Origin: JADGGV01 sp035715725
GTDB taxonomy: Bacteria; Gemmatimonadota; Gemmatimonadetes; Longimicrobiales; RSA9
Reading direction: 5' to 3'
Assembly (NCBI GenBank): GCA_035715725.1
Contig: DASTKT010000205.1
Location: 4,116 to 68,115, forward strand
Length of the DNA stretch: 64,000 bases
Under the pieces are notes generated by a model that was not told where the DNA came from, did not search any database, and worked only from the letters and a program-made list of their open reading frames with translations. Below, one piece after another: positions 26,090 to 35,055 of this stretch (position 1 is its first letter; the number at the start of each line of letters is the position of its first letter). The position numbers and the translations under genes are program-made.

Positions 26090-26821
26090 TTAGTCCGCGT
26101 CGTCCGTCCGCGCGGCGTGCGCGAGCAGCTCGTCGACGGTGGTGAGGCGATATCCGCGGGCTCTCAGCCGGTCGATGACCGCCGGGAGCGCCTTCCGCCC
26201 CGCCTCGTGGCTCCGACCGAACAGGTGGAGCAGGAGGATGGAGCCGGGGCGCGCCCGGCGCTCCACGTACTCGACGATCCGGGCCGAGTCTCGAGCGATC
26301 TCGGGGTAGGAGTCCGGCTCGAGATCCCACATGATGTCCTTCCGCCCGCTCCTCCAGAGCACGTATGGCAGCAGCACGAGCTTCCTGCCGTACGGCGCGC
26401 GGAAGTGGATCGGGCCCCGGTGGCCCGCGGCGCGGATGAGGCGGTCCGTCTGCGCGAGTTCGCGCTCCGCGAAGCCGACCGACTTGAACACCATATACCG
26501 GTGCGAGAACGAGTGGTTGCCCAGCTCGTGCCCCGCGGCCACGATCCGGCGCCCGGCCTCCGGGTGATCCCGCAGCCCCTGGCCGATCACGAAGAACGTG
26601 GCTCGGACGCCCTTCCGCGCGAGCGTGGCGAGGACCGAATCGGTGTAGGGTGGCCAGGGACCGTCGTCGAACGTGAGTGCGACGATCGAGTCCGTCGTCT
26701 CGACGCGCGGCACGATCTCGCCGAGAAGCTGGTACGTTCGCGACCTGTGGAGCCGCCAGCCGCCGAACAGCAGGGCCAGCAGCGCCGCCGCTCCAACCCA
26801 CGGGCCAGGACGCAGCCTCAC
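26090..26821 (-). CDS. polysaccharide deacetylase (NodB domain), membrane-anchored
   Basis: The protein has 243 residues. AAGGAGG precedes a GTG start. Residues 8-25 form an N-terminal signal anchor. NodB motifs are in order: TFDDGP (50-55, catalytic and metal Asp), HSFSH (103-107, metal His), RAPYG near 150, and a late HLF near 205. Family members remove acetyl groups from N-acetylglucosamine polymers such as peptidoglycan or chitin-like chains. The enzyme should act outside the cytoplasmic membrane. Confidence 0.88.
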   Translation of the reverse strand: MRLRPGPWVGAAALLALLFGGWRLHRSRTYQLLGEIVPRVETTDSIVALTFDDGPWPPYTDSVLATLARKGVRATFFVIGQGLRDHPEAGRRIVAAGHELGNHSFSHRYMVFKSVGFAERELAQTDRLIRAAGHRGPIHFRAPYGRKLVLLPYVLWRSGRKDIMWDLEPDSYPEIARDSARIVEYVERRARPGSILLLHLFGRSHEAGRKALPAVIDRLRARGYRLTTVDELLAHAARTDDAD

Positions 26822-26875
26822 GCGCGGACCTCCTTCGGGGTGGCGACGACAAAGAAGAACGTTCGGGGTGAGTCC

Positions 26876-27175
26876 CTACTCGCGGTGCGGGAGCGGGATC
26901 CGCCACCCGAGCGCGACGGGCACGTACACGGCCCCGCCACGCAGGAGCCGCTCGGCGCGGACGTGGCGCGAGAGGTCGGCGCCGACCCGCGCGCCGGCGC
27001 TCATGTGCAGTCCATCCACGTGAATCAGGCCGAGCGCGCCGCCGAGCGACACCGGGCCGAGCGCCAGGTGCGGCACCACGGCGGTCCCGGGGCGACCGCG
27101 TTCCTGAGCGGAGACCTCCGCGGCGGCGCCGAGGAGGAGAAGCCCGGCGAGGGCCGGGACGAGCCAGGTCTTCAT
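26876..27175 (-). CDS. small secreted protein of unknown function
   Basis: The protein has 99 residues with a good signal peptide (MKTWLVPALAGLLLLG, cleavage near SAQE). The mature part has Gly-rich strands (LALGPVSLGGALGLIHVDG) and may be a short barrel or strand-swap fragment. An upstream in-frame ATG at 27289 also opens a hydrophobic stretch. I prefer 27175 because its signal peptide is more standard. No family recognised. Confidence 0.5.
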   Translation of the reverse strand: MKTWLVPALAGLLLLGAAAEVSAQERGRPGTAVVPHLALGPVSLGGALGLIHVDGLHMSAGARVGADLSRHVRAERLLRGGAVYVPVALGWRIPLPHRE

Positions 27176-27350
27176 CTCACGTCCTCGCGCGGATCGACAC
27201 GGTCGCACGGCGCACGCCGCTTCACGCGCCGCATCGCCGGAGGCCGGCGAGGGAGCGAGCAGGAGGAGCAGGGGCACGAGTCGGGTCATGGGCACGGCGT
27301 GTCCTGGCAAAACGGCCGGGCGGTCGATTGGACGGCGCCGCTTCGGGCCG

Positions 27351-27818
27351 TCACGGCCAGATCCTCCGCCACTCGATCCTGCCGGGGGCGACGAGCTCCC
27401 CCAGCCCGAAGCCGACGAGCGCGCCGACCACGGCTCCGCCGACGGCTCCCCGAACCGTCGCATGCGGACAACTCCCTTCACAATATCCCGCCGCCTCGAT
27501 CCCGAGCCACGCAACCGCCGCCGCTCCCACGAGGGCGCCGATCCTTCCGCCATCCCCGCGGCGCCGTCCCCGCTCGATGAGCCGGACGCTGTCGAGCGCG
27601 GCCTCGCCGCGCGCGAGGAACACGACCGAATCGTTGACGGTCCGGATGCGGCCGGCGACCTGGCGATCCCGGAGGCTCAAACGGAGCAGCCAGTTCTCGC
27701 GGGCGGCGCGTCGCAGCAGCACGGGCGAGGGATCCCGCACCTGCGCGGAGGCGCTCGGGACGGGCGAGGCGCCGGCAACGGCCAGGAGTGCGATCAGCAG
27801 CGACGCCCGCGGTCTCAA
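27351..27818 (-). CDS. secreted protein with glycine-zipper-like C terminus
   Basis: The protein has 155 residues. The likely start is TTG at 27818, which overlaps the GNAT stop (TTGA) and has GGAGG nine bases upstream. A signal peptide (LLIALLAVAGASPVPSASAQ) precedes a short polar domain. The last 60 residues are Gly/Ala-rich (IGALVGAAAVAWLGIEAAG and GAVVGALVGFGLGELV), like glycine-zipper membrane-inserting segments. Two Cys residues lie between the zipper halves. Role unknown; it is coupled to the acetyltransferase gene. Confidence 0.6.
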   Translation of the reverse strand: MRPRASLLIALLAVAGASPVPSASAQVRDPSPVLLRRAARENWLLRLSLRDRQVAGRIRTVNDSVVFLARGEAALDSVRLIERGRRRGDGGRIGALVGAAAVAWLGIEAAGYCEGSCPHATVRGAVGGAVVGALVGFGLGELVAPGRIEWRRIWP

Positions 27819-28345
27819 CGGACCGGTCCTCCGCGACCATCCCGCGGCGCGAAGAGCTGCACCTCCGCCCCGTCCCCGGGGAGGCGGACGGTCCGGGAGA
27901 ACGTCAGGCCGAGCTTCTCGAGGATGCGGATCGAGGCGCCGTTTTCCGGCGACACGATGGCGACGATGCGCTCCAGCCGAAGCGTGTCCCGCCCGTACGC
28001 CATGACGGCGGACGCGGCCTCGAAGGCGTACCCCTTCGACCAGAACTGCGGCAGGAGCGCGTAGCCGACGTCGACGTCGTCGAGGCCGGGGCGCCGCAGC
28101 AGCCCGCACATCCCGATCGGCACGCCGCCATCCTTCAGGACGGCCAGGTAGAGGCCGTGGCCGTGGCGCTCGTAGCTGTCGATCGGGCCCTTCAGGAGGT
28201 AGTCGCGGGCGTCGTCGAGCGTGCGGACGCCCTTGTCGCCGATGAAGCGGAGGTACGACGGCTGGTTCAGCAGCCCGAGGACGAACGCGGCGTCGTCCGT
28301 GGTCAGCCGGCGGAGCACGAGCCGCTCGGTCTCGAGGATGGTCAT
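27815..28345 (-). CDS. GNAT N-acetyltransferase (RimJ/RimL type)
   Basis: The protein has 176 residues. I chose the ATG at 28345 (MTILETERLVLR); an upstream GTG is too close to the GGAGAG site. The N-terminal ETERLVLRRL and the acetyl-CoA-binding region VGYALLPQFWSKGYAFEAA are classic for the RimJ/L group, followed by NGASIRILEKLGL. It acetylates an N-terminal amine of a protein or small molecule, unspecified. Confidence 0.85.
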   Translation of the reverse strand: MTILETERLVLRRLTTDDAAFVLGLLNQPSYLRFIGDKGVRTLDDARDYLLKGPIDSYERHGHGLYLAVLKDGGVPIGMCGLLRRPGLDDVDVGYALLPQFWSKGYAFEAASAVMAYGRDTLRLERIVAIVSPENGASIRILEKLGLTFSRTVRLPGDGAEVQLFAPRDGRGGPVR

Positions 28346-28391
28346 GGACGGCACTCTCCGGGGTCGGGGCCGGCGCGGCTCAGCGGCGCCG

Positions 28392-28853
28392 CTACTGCGC
28401 CGGGAACCGCTGCCGCAATGCGCGCAGCTGCAGCGTCAGCGGCCGGAGCTCCGCGGGCGGTGCGCCGTACTCGAACGTCACCCGCTTGCGCAGCGAGGGG
28501 GTCTCCAGCTCGACGTACTCGGCGCCGCCATCCGCGCAGTCCGGGCAGCCGTACACCTCGCGCAGCCCCCGCACCGCCTCCGCGTCCACCGCGGCGGCAA
28601 GGCGACGCCACTCGTCGTCCGTCAGGGCGATCTCGGCGACGCGGGACGGGAAGCGCTCCGGCTGCCAGCTCGAGCGCGACAGGCGGGCGCGCATGCCGTC
28701 GACCTCGAGCACTTCCGTGCAGTACCCCGCGCACATCCCGAACGACGTGCCCCAGCGGAGCACCGGCGGGTTCAGCTCCGGCGCGGTCGCGGAATGGTCG
28801 CAGCCGAAGATGGCCAGGACCAGCGGGACGAGCCAGCGATAGGCATGCATCAT
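28392..28853 (-). CDS. lipoprotein of unknown function with paired Cys motifs
   Basis: The protein has 153 residues. The signal sequence ends LAIFGC, a plausible lipobox. The body has GMCAGYCTEVLEVDG and YGCPDCADGGAEYVEL, two close Cys pairs that could form disulfides or bind metal, and ends with a short helix (LTLQLRALRQRF). Two adjacent ATG codons are possible starts. I do not recognise a named family. Confidence 0.6.
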   Translation of the reverse strand: MMHAYRWLVPLVLAIFGCDHSATAPELNPPVLRWGTSFGMCAGYCTEVLEVDGMRARLSRSSWQPERFPSRVAEIALTDDEWRRLAAAVDAEAVRGLREVYGCPDCADGGAEYVELETPSLRKRVTFEYGAPPAELRPLTLQLRALRQRFPAQ

Positions 28854-29116
28854 CGCGATCAACCCCTTCCGAGGATCGAGCCGGGGCGGTACCGCTAGAC
28901 AACGTGCGGCCGGGCGGCGCCCTGACGGCCGCGCCGCGCGCGGGCGCAGCCGGGCGGCGGGCGCCCGCCCGGATCCCCGCGCCCGGCGACGTCGCAGGGA
29001 GGGGCCGTGGTTGAATCCGCCGCCGCGGCCCCGTAACGTGCCGGTTCGCGCGGCACGCGTCCAGCCGGGCCGGCCGCCGCGCGCTCCCCCGCGCTCCGTT
29101 CCGCACGAGGATACCC

Positions 29117-29794
29117 ATGGCGACGACGGCACACTTCGGCCCCGGGCTGTTCGAGTTCCTGGCCGAGCTGAAGGAGAACAACGACCGCGCGTGGTTCGAG
29201 GCGAACAAGCGCCGCTACGCCGAGGCGGTGCAGGAGCCGATGCTGCGCTTCATCGGCGACCTCGGCGGGGCGCTGGAGCGGATCGCCCCGGAGTTCGTGG
29301 CGAACCCCCGCCGCGTCGGCGGCTCGATGTTCCGGATCCACCGCGACACACGCTTCTCGAAGGACAAGAGTCCCTACAAGACGGCCGCGGCGGCGCACTT
29401 CCGCCATTCGGCGGCGCCGAAGGGGGTGAGCGCGCCCGGCTTCTACCTGCACCTGGAGCCGGGCTCGTGCTTCGGCGGCGGCGGGATCTACCACCCCGAC
29501 CCGGGGAGCCTGAGGCGCGTCCGGGACCGGATCGCGGCGGAGCCGGAGGAGTGGCGGGAGGTGCGTCGCATGAAGCTGCCGATCCAGGGCGAGGCGCTCA
29601 AGCGGGCGCCCGCCGGCTACGACCCCGCGCATCCCTTCATCGAGGACCTGAAGCTCAAGGACCTCTACGCGATGGCGAGCTTCACGGAGCGCGAGGTGTG
29701 CGCGCCGGACTTCCTGGAGCGCTACGCGGCCGTGTGCGCCACGACCGCGCCGCTGCTCCGGTTCGTCTCGCGGGCGCTGGAGCTGCCCTGGTAG
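29117..29794 (+). CDS. DUF2461 family protein
   Basis: The protein has 225 residues. FEFLAELKENNDRAWFEANK at the start, FRIHRDTRFSKDKSPYKTA near residue 75 and the GFYLHLEPGSCFGGGGIY block are diagnostic for DUF2461 (TIGR02453). The family is widespread and cytoplasmic; no activity is established. It ends 15 bases before the stop of the serine hydrolase on the other strand. Confidence 0.9.
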   Translation: MATTAHFGPGLFEFLAELKENNDRAWFEANKRRYAEAVQEPMLRFIGDLGGALERIAPEFVANPRRVGGSMFRIHRDTRFSKDKSPYKTAAAAHFRHSAAPKGVSAPGFYLHLEPGSCFGGGGIYHPDPGSLRRVRDRIAAEPEEWREVRRMKLPIQGEALKRAPAGYDPAHPFIEDLKLKDLYAMASFTEREVCAPDFLERYAAVCATTAPLLRFVSRALELPW

Positions 29795-29809
29795 GACGGC
29801 TGAACGGGC

Positions 29810-31018
29810 TCAGTCGTCGATCGCCTGGTACGCCGAGGTCCAGAAGTCGACGGCGACGTCGGGAGGCGCCGGGGACGTCCAGGCGCGCTGCGTCAGCAGG
29901 ATCCCGGTCAGCTCCTCCTCGGGGTCGGAGTACCAGGAGGTGCCCAGGCCGCCATCCCAGCCGAAGCGGCCGGGAGTCGCGGACAGGTCGTCGCGCCGCG
30001 TCACGACGGAGAGGCCGAACCCCCAGCCGTGTGTGTCGAAGTAGCCGGGGAGCAGCCCGGAGGCCGCCTTCTGCGCGGGCGTCAGGTGGTCGGCGGTCAT
30101 GGTCTCGACCGACGGCCGGGACAGGATGCGCTCGCGGCCGTGCCGGCCCTGGTTCAGCATCATCTGGGCGAACGCGAAATAGTCGTCGATCGTCGAGACG
30201 AGCCCGCCGGCGGCGGAGGGGAACGCGGGCGGGCGGCTCCACTGGCCGCCCTCGACCTCGTCGTAGAGCTCGAGCGCGCCGGTCACGGGGTCGACCCCGT
30301 AGGCGGTCACGAAGCGGTCGAGCTTCTCGGCCGGCACGCTGAACGCCGTGTCCTTCATCCCGAGCGGCTCGAAGATGCGCTCGCGCAGGAACGTCTCCAG
30401 CGACCGGCCGGACGCCCGCGCGATCAGCACACCCAGCACGTCCGCCGCCGTGTTGTACAGCCACATCTCGCCGGGCTGGTGCAGGAGCGGCAACATCCCC
30501 AGGCGACGGATCCATTCGTCCGGCGCCGGCGGCACCGCCGGCCGCGGCGGGCCCTGCCCCAGGCGCAGCTCCGTCATCGCCTCCTGGATCGGATACGTGT
30601 CCGGCGGCGCCATGACGACGCCGTAGCCCATGCGGAACGTGAGCACGTCGCGCACGGTGAGCGGCCGCGTCGCCGGCACCGTGTCGTCGAGCGCGCCGTC
30701 GACCCGCCTCAGCACCCGGCGGCCGGCCAGCTCGGGGAGGAGGCGGTCCACCGGCTCGTCCAGCCGCAGCTTGCACTCCTCGACGAGGATCATCGCCGCC
30801 GCGGCCGCGACCGGCTTCGTCAGCGACGCGATGCGGAAGATCGTCTCGCGCCGGACGGGATCGCCGCCGAGCGTCTTCACGCCCATCGCGTCCACGTGCA
30901 CCTCGCCCCGCCGGCTCACGAGCGTGACCAGCCCGGGCACGTCGCCTCGCTCGACGTGCCCCGCCATGACATCGCGCATGCGGGCGAGGCGCGTCCTGGA
31001 GAGTCCTCCGATGCTCAT
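29810..31018 (-). CDS. serine hydrolase, class C beta-lactamase/EstB family
   Basis: The protein has 402 residues. I chose the ATG at 31018 with GGAG upstream. The catalytic SxxK is SLTK (65-68), the YxN-type motif is YNTAAD (near 190), and the third motif is WDGGLGTSW near 350. There is no signal peptide, so it is probably a cytoplasmic esterase or peptidase of the EstB type rather than a secreted beta-lactamase. Confidence 0.87.
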   Translation of the reverse strand: MSIGGLSRTRLARMRDVMAGHVERGDVPGLVTLVSRRGEVHVDAMGVKTLGGDPVRRETIFRIASLTKPVAAAAAMILVEECKLRLDEPVDRLLPELAGRRVLRRVDGALDDTVPATRPLTVRDVLTFRMGYGVVMAPPDTYPIQEAMTELRLGQGPPRPAVPPAPDEWIRRLGMLPLLHQPGEMWLYNTAADVLGVLIARASGRSLETFLRERIFEPLGMKDTAFSVPAEKLDRFVTAYGVDPVTGALELYDEVEGGQWSRPPAFPSAAGGLVSTIDDYFAFAQMMLNQGRHGRERILSRPSVETMTADHLTPAQKAASGLLPGYFDTHGWGFGLSVVTRRDDLSATPGRFGWDGGLGTSWYSDPEEELTGILLTQRAWTSPAPPDVAVDFWTSAYQAIDD

Positions 31019-31166
31019 CGCATGTCTCCTTCGGGGTGTCGTCCGTGAGGGTCGGGGCCGGGTCGCGGAACGGATCGATATCACACGGGGGCGCGGCGGC
31101 ACAGAGCGGCGCGGCCGGCGGGCTCCGACGCCGTGGAGCTTCCGTTCGCGGCCGGGGCGCGGGCGG

Positions 31167-31829
31167 TCACGCCGGGTCCCCGGTGTCCTCCGTGCCCGTG
31201 TCGGCTACACCGAAGCTATAGGACACGCTGCCTTCGCCGAACAAGTCGCCGGAGGGGATCAGGCGCCAGCCCTCCGCCGAGCGCCGGAGGCTGCCGACCT
31301 CCAGCCAGCCCTGCCCGGGCGGCGCGCCGCGCGGCCGGCAGCGGTAGAGCACGTGCGCGAGATCCTCGTCCTCGTGGACGGCGCCGATCACGATCCGGTC
31401 GGGGACCGGCGGCACCTCCCCGGCGATCTCGGGCGGAACGTCGCGCCCCGCGCGCTCGGCCCAGACGCGGAACTGCCAGCGCGGGTCCCTGGCCTCGAGG
31501 TGACGGGCCAGGAGCTCGTCGGCCGCGAGCGCCTCGAGCTCCTCGGGCGAGCGGACGCCGGCGAACTCCCGAACCAGGTGCGCGTCGAGATCCAACGCGA
31601 CGCGGTTGTGGCGGTCGGCAAGGTACGCCGCGACCGCTTCGGGCATCTCCGGCTCGTGGCGCCGCATCTCCTGGGCCGTGACCGTGTGCGGCACCGGCCG
31701 GGCGTACTGTCGCCATTGCTCCGTGTGCCGCGCGAGCTCCTCGGGGTGGACCAGGTGCGCGACGGCGAGCCAGTCCCCCGCCTCCAGCGCATCGATCGCC
31801 CGCCGAACGATGTCTTCCGGGGCTTCCAT
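31167..31829 (-). CDS. acidic soluble protein of unknown function
   Basis: The protein has 220 residues, with GGAGAG six bases before the ATG at 31829. The N-terminal 30 residues (DIVRRAIDALEAGDWLAVAHLVHPEEL) resemble the start of SnoaL/NTF2-like or DUF-type helical domains. The C-terminal 100 residues alternate strands (DRIVIGAVHEDEDLAHVLYRCR, GWLEVGSLRRSAEGWRLIPSGD) in an NTF2-like way. No active site is evident. Confidence 0.6.
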   Translation of the reverse strand: MEAPEDIVRRAIDALEAGDWLAVAHLVHPEELARHTEQWRQYARPVPHTVTAQEMRRHEPEMPEAVAAYLADRHNRVALDLDAHLVREFAGVRSPEELEALAADELLARHLEARDPRWQFRVWAERAGRDVPPEIAGEVPPVPDRIVIGAVHEDEDLAHVLYRCRPRGAPPGQGWLEVGSLRRSAEGWRLIPSGDLFGEGSVSYSFGVADTGTEDTGDPA

Positions 31830-31904
31830 GTCCGCTCTCCAGGGTTGAAGAATGAAGGGTGCGCGACCTCCTAAGGGGGCGAGGGGATCGCGGCGGTTCC
31901 CGAT

Positions 31905-32408
31905 GTGACGGGGTCGTTGCCACTCGAGCGGACGAACACGTGCGCGACGCCCGGGCCGCGGAAGTCGAGGGCCGGTGTCCGCGTCGCATTCCTCTTCGAT
32001 ACCGACGCGATCTCCGAGCTCCTCCGGCCACAACCGCTCAGGGCGTACGTCGAGTGGTTGGGTGTGGTGCCGCGCGAGGAGCAGGTCGCCAGCGCTGTCA
32101 CGATCGGCGAGCGGTTCAAGGGTGCCTATCGCTCCCAGGCCAGCGAGCGACACGTCCGCAACATCGAAGAGCGCGTGCTGCCTGCCCTCACGGTGCGCCC
32201 CTACGACGTGGCGACCGCCCGCGGGTTCGGGCGGATCCGGGCGGCGCTGGAGCGGAAGGGGAGGATCTTCCCCGATGTCGACCTCCAGATCGCCGCGACG
32301 GCCATCCACCACGGGCTCGCGCTCGTCCCAGGCGACGTCCGCCACTTCGAACGCATCGCCGACCTCCGCCTGAACCGCATTCTGGCTGAAGCGAGGCGAG
32401 ACCGCTGA
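31905..32408 (+). CDS. PIN-domain ribonuclease, VapC-like, no antitoxin seen
   Basis: The PIN core starts at about residue 28 with FLFDTDAISELLRP, carries the conserved Glu in TIGERFKGAY, and ends with FPDVDLQIAATAIHHGLALVPGDVRHFERI, the third and fourth acidic positions. Family members cleave tRNA or rRNA with Mg or Mn. Only the ATG at 31905 is a standard start; it adds an unusual 27-residue lead, and the true start could be TTG at 31917. No VapB-type antitoxin precedes it; the upstream frame is not antitoxin-like. Confidence 0.75.
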   Translation: MTGSLPLERTNTCATPGPRKSRAGVRVAFLFDTDAISELLRPQPLRAYVEWLGVVPREEQVASAVTIGERFKGAYRSQASERHVRNIEERVLPALTVRPYDVATARGFGRIRAALERKGRIFPDVDLQIAATAIHHGLALVPGDVRHFERIADLRLNRILAEARRDR

Positions 32409-32606
32409 ACGGCAGTCCCAAGATCGTCGCTGCGCCGGCGCGACTCCAACCGGGATGTTCCCGCCACTTCCGCCACGAGCGGCGAGGGCCGGTACTCGCC
32501 GTTCGGGCGTCGGTGATCGGCGGCTCCGCCATCGCGCGCATCTTGCGGCGCGGACCGGGTCGGGCGGCGCCGGACGCCGCGCCCACGCGCGAACGCTGGG
32601 GACGAC

Positions 32607-33338
32607 ATGAGGATACTGGTCTGCAACGACGACGGGATCTACAGCCCGGGGATCCGCTGCCTGGCGGAGGTCGCGGCGCAGTTCGGGCAGGTGCGGATCG
32701 TGGCGCCGGACGTGGAGCAGTCGTCGACGGGGCACGCGATCACGCACTCGCGGCCGCTGTCGTACCGGCGGACGCCGCTCGACGGGTTCGAGGCGTACCG
32801 GGTGAACGGGACGCCGGCGGACTGCGTGGCGCTGGGGGCGTACAACTGGGACAAGGTGGACCTGGTGCTGTCGGGGATCAACCTGGGGCCGAACCTGGGG
32901 AACGGGATCTGGCACTCGGGGACCGTGGCGGCGGCGAAGCAGGCGGCGCTGCTGGGGCTGCGGGGGATCGCGTTCAGCACGCCGACGACGAGCGACCAGC
33001 CGGACTTCGACGGGATGGGGCCCTGGGTGGCGCGGGTGCTGGAGCCGCTGCTCGAGCTGGATGAGCTGCGGCTGGTGAACGTGAACGTGCCGGACCGCCC
33101 GAAGGGCGTGTGCTGGACGCGGCAGTCGGCGCGGCACTACGACGGGCGCGTGGTGCCGGCGCAGGACCCGCAGGGGCGCACGATCTACTGGATCACCGTG
33201 ACGCCGATCGAGCACGTGGAGCCGGGCACCGACCGCTGGGCCGTGGAGCACGACCTGGTGTCGATCACGCCGCTGCTCCTCGACCTCACCGACGAGCGGG
33301 AGCTGCAGGAGGCCAGCGAGCGCAAGCCGCTGGAGTAG
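32607..33338 (+). CDS. surE: 5'/3'-nucleotidase SurE
   Basis: The protein has 243 residues. Metal-binding Asp8-Asp9 lie in LVCNDDGI, the phosphate-site Ser in PDVEQSSTGHA, and the third metal ligand Asn in LSGINLGPNLG, all in the SurE order and spacing. It dephosphorylates nucleoside monophosphates in the cytoplasm. The first two thirds use G-ending codons (CTG, GTG, GGG, GCG, CGG) far more than neighbouring genes, which prefer C-ending codons. Confidence 0.93.
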   Translation: MRILVCNDDGIYSPGIRCLAEVAAQFGQVRIVAPDVEQSSTGHAITHSRPLSYRRTPLDGFEAYRVNGTPADCVALGAYNWDKVDLVLSGINLGPNLGNGIWHSGTVAAAKQAALLGLRGIAFSTPTTSDQPDFDGMGPWVARVLEPLLELDELRLVNVNVPDRPKGVCWTRQSARHYDGRVVPAQDPQGRTIYWITVTPIEHVEPGTDRWAVEHDLVSITPLLLDLTDERELQEASERKPLE

Positions 33339-33372
33339 CGCGGGGACGGCGCACGCCGCCCCCGGGCCCGCC

Positions 33373-34101
33373 TCAGCGCCGCGTCAGCGAGGCGGCGATG
33401 CGCGTGTAGTAGAGCGACGTCGTCGCCTCGAAGCCGGACTCGGTGCCGACGAAGAGCCAGATCTCGCCGGCGGCGCTGGCGGCCACGTCGAGCGTGCGGC
33501 CGCCGGAGTCGAACGTCTTCATCTCGTAGCGCGGGGCCGTGCAGTCGCGGTTCGTGCCGGCGATGTCGCCCAGCTCGAGCACCGCGCTCCCCTCCTCCCC
33601 CTGGTTGGCCTTGTCGACGCTCAGGCGGAACCAGCCGCTCGCGGGCTCGGCGACCGGCCTCGGCTCCTCGGGCGCCGCGCCGACCTTCAGCCGCACACCC
33701 TCGCCCGGCGCGCCGCCGACGCCGATGCAGCCGGCGGGCGCGTTCGTCGCCAGCTCGACCCGGAACGCGACGCGGTAGGTGGCGCCGGGCTCGAGCCCGG
33801 TGACGCGGCGACGGAGGTACATGAAGAGGTCGTCGCTGTGGTTGTTGCCGGAGAGGAGGAAGCCCGCGCGGCCGGCGAGCGGCGCGGGGAGCGGGCGCAC
33901 CTCGCCGGCGAGCTCGTAGAAGCTCTCCTGCCCGGCAGGGTAGTCGACGAAGCCGGGCGTCCACCCCTGGCGGTCGGCGTTGAAGTCCCAGACCAGATCG
34001 AGGTCGGCGTCGGCGGGGCCGGCGCCGTCGCCGGAGCAGGCCAGGAGGAGGGCGAGCGTCAGCAGCGGCGCGGCGAGCGCCCGGAATTTCGGCATGCGCA
34101 T
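33373..34101 (-). CDS. secreted lipoprotein of unknown function
   Basis: The protein has 242 residues. The signal sequence ends in LLLAC, a lipobox. A beta-sandwich-like body follows (WDFNADRQGWTPGFVDY, ATYRVAFRVELATN, GEIWLFVGTESGFEATTSLYY), resembling carbohydrate-binding-module-type folds in strand pattern. No catalytic residue pattern. An alternative start at 34095 is possible. Confidence 0.6.
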   Translation of the reverse strand: MRMPKFRALAAPLLTLALLLACSGDGAGPADADLDLVWDFNADRQGWTPGFVDYPAGQESFYELAGEVRPLPAPLAGRAGFLLSGNNHSDDLFMYLRRRVTGLEPGATYRVAFRVELATNAPAGCIGVGGAPGEGVRLKVGAAPEEPRPVAEPASGWFRLSVDKANQGEEGSAVLELGDIAGTNRDCTAPRYEMKTFDSGGRTLDVAASAAGEIWLFVGTESGFEATTSLYYTRIAASLTRR

Positions 34102-34144
34102 CGGAGTCTCGGTGTCGGTGCGGTAGGCGACGACGGGCGATGCA

Positions 34145-34669
34145 TCACCCCGGCGGGGCGCCGGCCCCGGGCCGGGGCGCGTCGGGACGCAGGATCAGGC
34201 ACGTCGTGGTGGCGTGCGCGCACAGGCGGCCGGCGGCGTCGGTGAGGCGGGCCTCGGCGGTCGCCACGCGGCCACCGGCGTGGAGGACGCGGGCCTCGCA
34301 CTCGACGGGGCCGGTGTCCCGGGTGAGCGGGCGGACGAAGTTGACCTTGATCTCGAGCGTCGTGTAGCCGACGCCCGCCGGGAGCATGGTCGCGACGGCG
34401 CAGCCGCCGGCCGAGTCGCAGAGCGTGGCGGCGAGGCCGCCGTGCACGACGCCGATCGGGTTGTAGTGCATCTCGCCGGGCTCGCCGCGGAAGACGACGC
34501 GGCCGGGCTCGACCGCCTTGAGCCGGAAGCCGAGCATCATGGCCATCGGCGGCGGCGGGTACTCGCCGCGGAGCATGGCGCGCAGGAAGTCGAGGCCGCT
34601 CAGGCGGCGCGCCGCGGCGGCGGTGGGGAGCGGGTCGTCCCATGTGATGGTGAGGGTACGATCGGGCAT
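34145..34669 (-). CDS. PaaI-family hotdog thioesterase
   Basis: The protein has 174 residues with GGAG before the ATG at 34669. The hotdog active-site loop is HYNPIGVVHGGLAATLCDSAGG, with the HGG motif and the following Asp typical of PaaI/YbgC-like thioesterases. Then comes VGYTTLEIKVNFVRPL. It hydrolyses an acyl- or aryl-CoA. It is 43 bases downstream of the lipoprotein start on the map, transcribed toward it. Confidence 0.87.
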   Translation of the reverse strand: MPDRTLTITWDDPLPTAAAARRLSGLDFLRAMLRGEYPPPPMAMMLGFRLKAVEPGRVVFRGEPGEMHYNPIGVVHGGLAATLCDSAGGCAVATMLPAGVGYTTLEIKVNFVRPLTRDTGPVECEARVLHAGGRVATAEARLTDAAGRLCAHATTTCLILRPDAPRPGAGAPPG

Positions 34670-34819
34670 CGGGGCGGCTCCGTCGCCGCGGGCGCGCAGC
34701 GGCGCACGCGGCGTACTCTCCGCCGCGGGGCATGCGCGGCGACGTGCGGTGCGGGCGTGCGGCGCACGCCGGGAACGGCGGAAGGGATAGCGCCCGGCGG
34801 GCGGGGCGGCAACCGGCGG

Positions 34820-34876
34820 GCGGCCTCCGGCGGACGCGCGGGTTCCGATGGGCGCGCGGCCTCCGGCGGACGCGCG
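34820..34876. repeat. imperfect tandem repeat of a 21-bp GC-rich unit
   Basis: A unit beginning GCGGCCTCCGG at 34820-34840 recurs at 34856-34876, period 36. Degenerate copies follow to about 34910. Probably simple GC-rich drift. Confidence 0.55.
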
Positions 34877-34966
34877 TCTCCCGGGCCGGACGCGCCTCCG
34901 GCGGGCGCGCCCCGCCACGGCGCGGCAACGCGCGCCGCGGCGACCCCGGCCCCGCCCCGCCTTTTC

Positions 34967-34996
34967 CTGACAGGCTTCCAAGCGATCCCCTACAGT
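34967..34996 (+). promoter_or_regulatory. sigma-70-type promoter of the universal stress protein gene
   Basis: CTGACA (34967-34972) and TACAGT (34991-34996) with an 18-base spacer. The start codon lies 60 bases further on with GGAGGCGTGAG before it. Confidence 0.45.
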
Positions 34997-35055
34997 CCGG
35001 CCGGGCCGCGCGCGGCATCGTTTACCATGGGGACCCCCCAACGCGGAGGCGTGAG

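Larger units (their letters stand above)
34670..35055. other. intergenic region between thioesterase and stress-protein genes
   Basis: These 386 very GC-rich bases carry the short repeat and the promoter listed separately. No gene is recognised. Confidence 0.5.
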
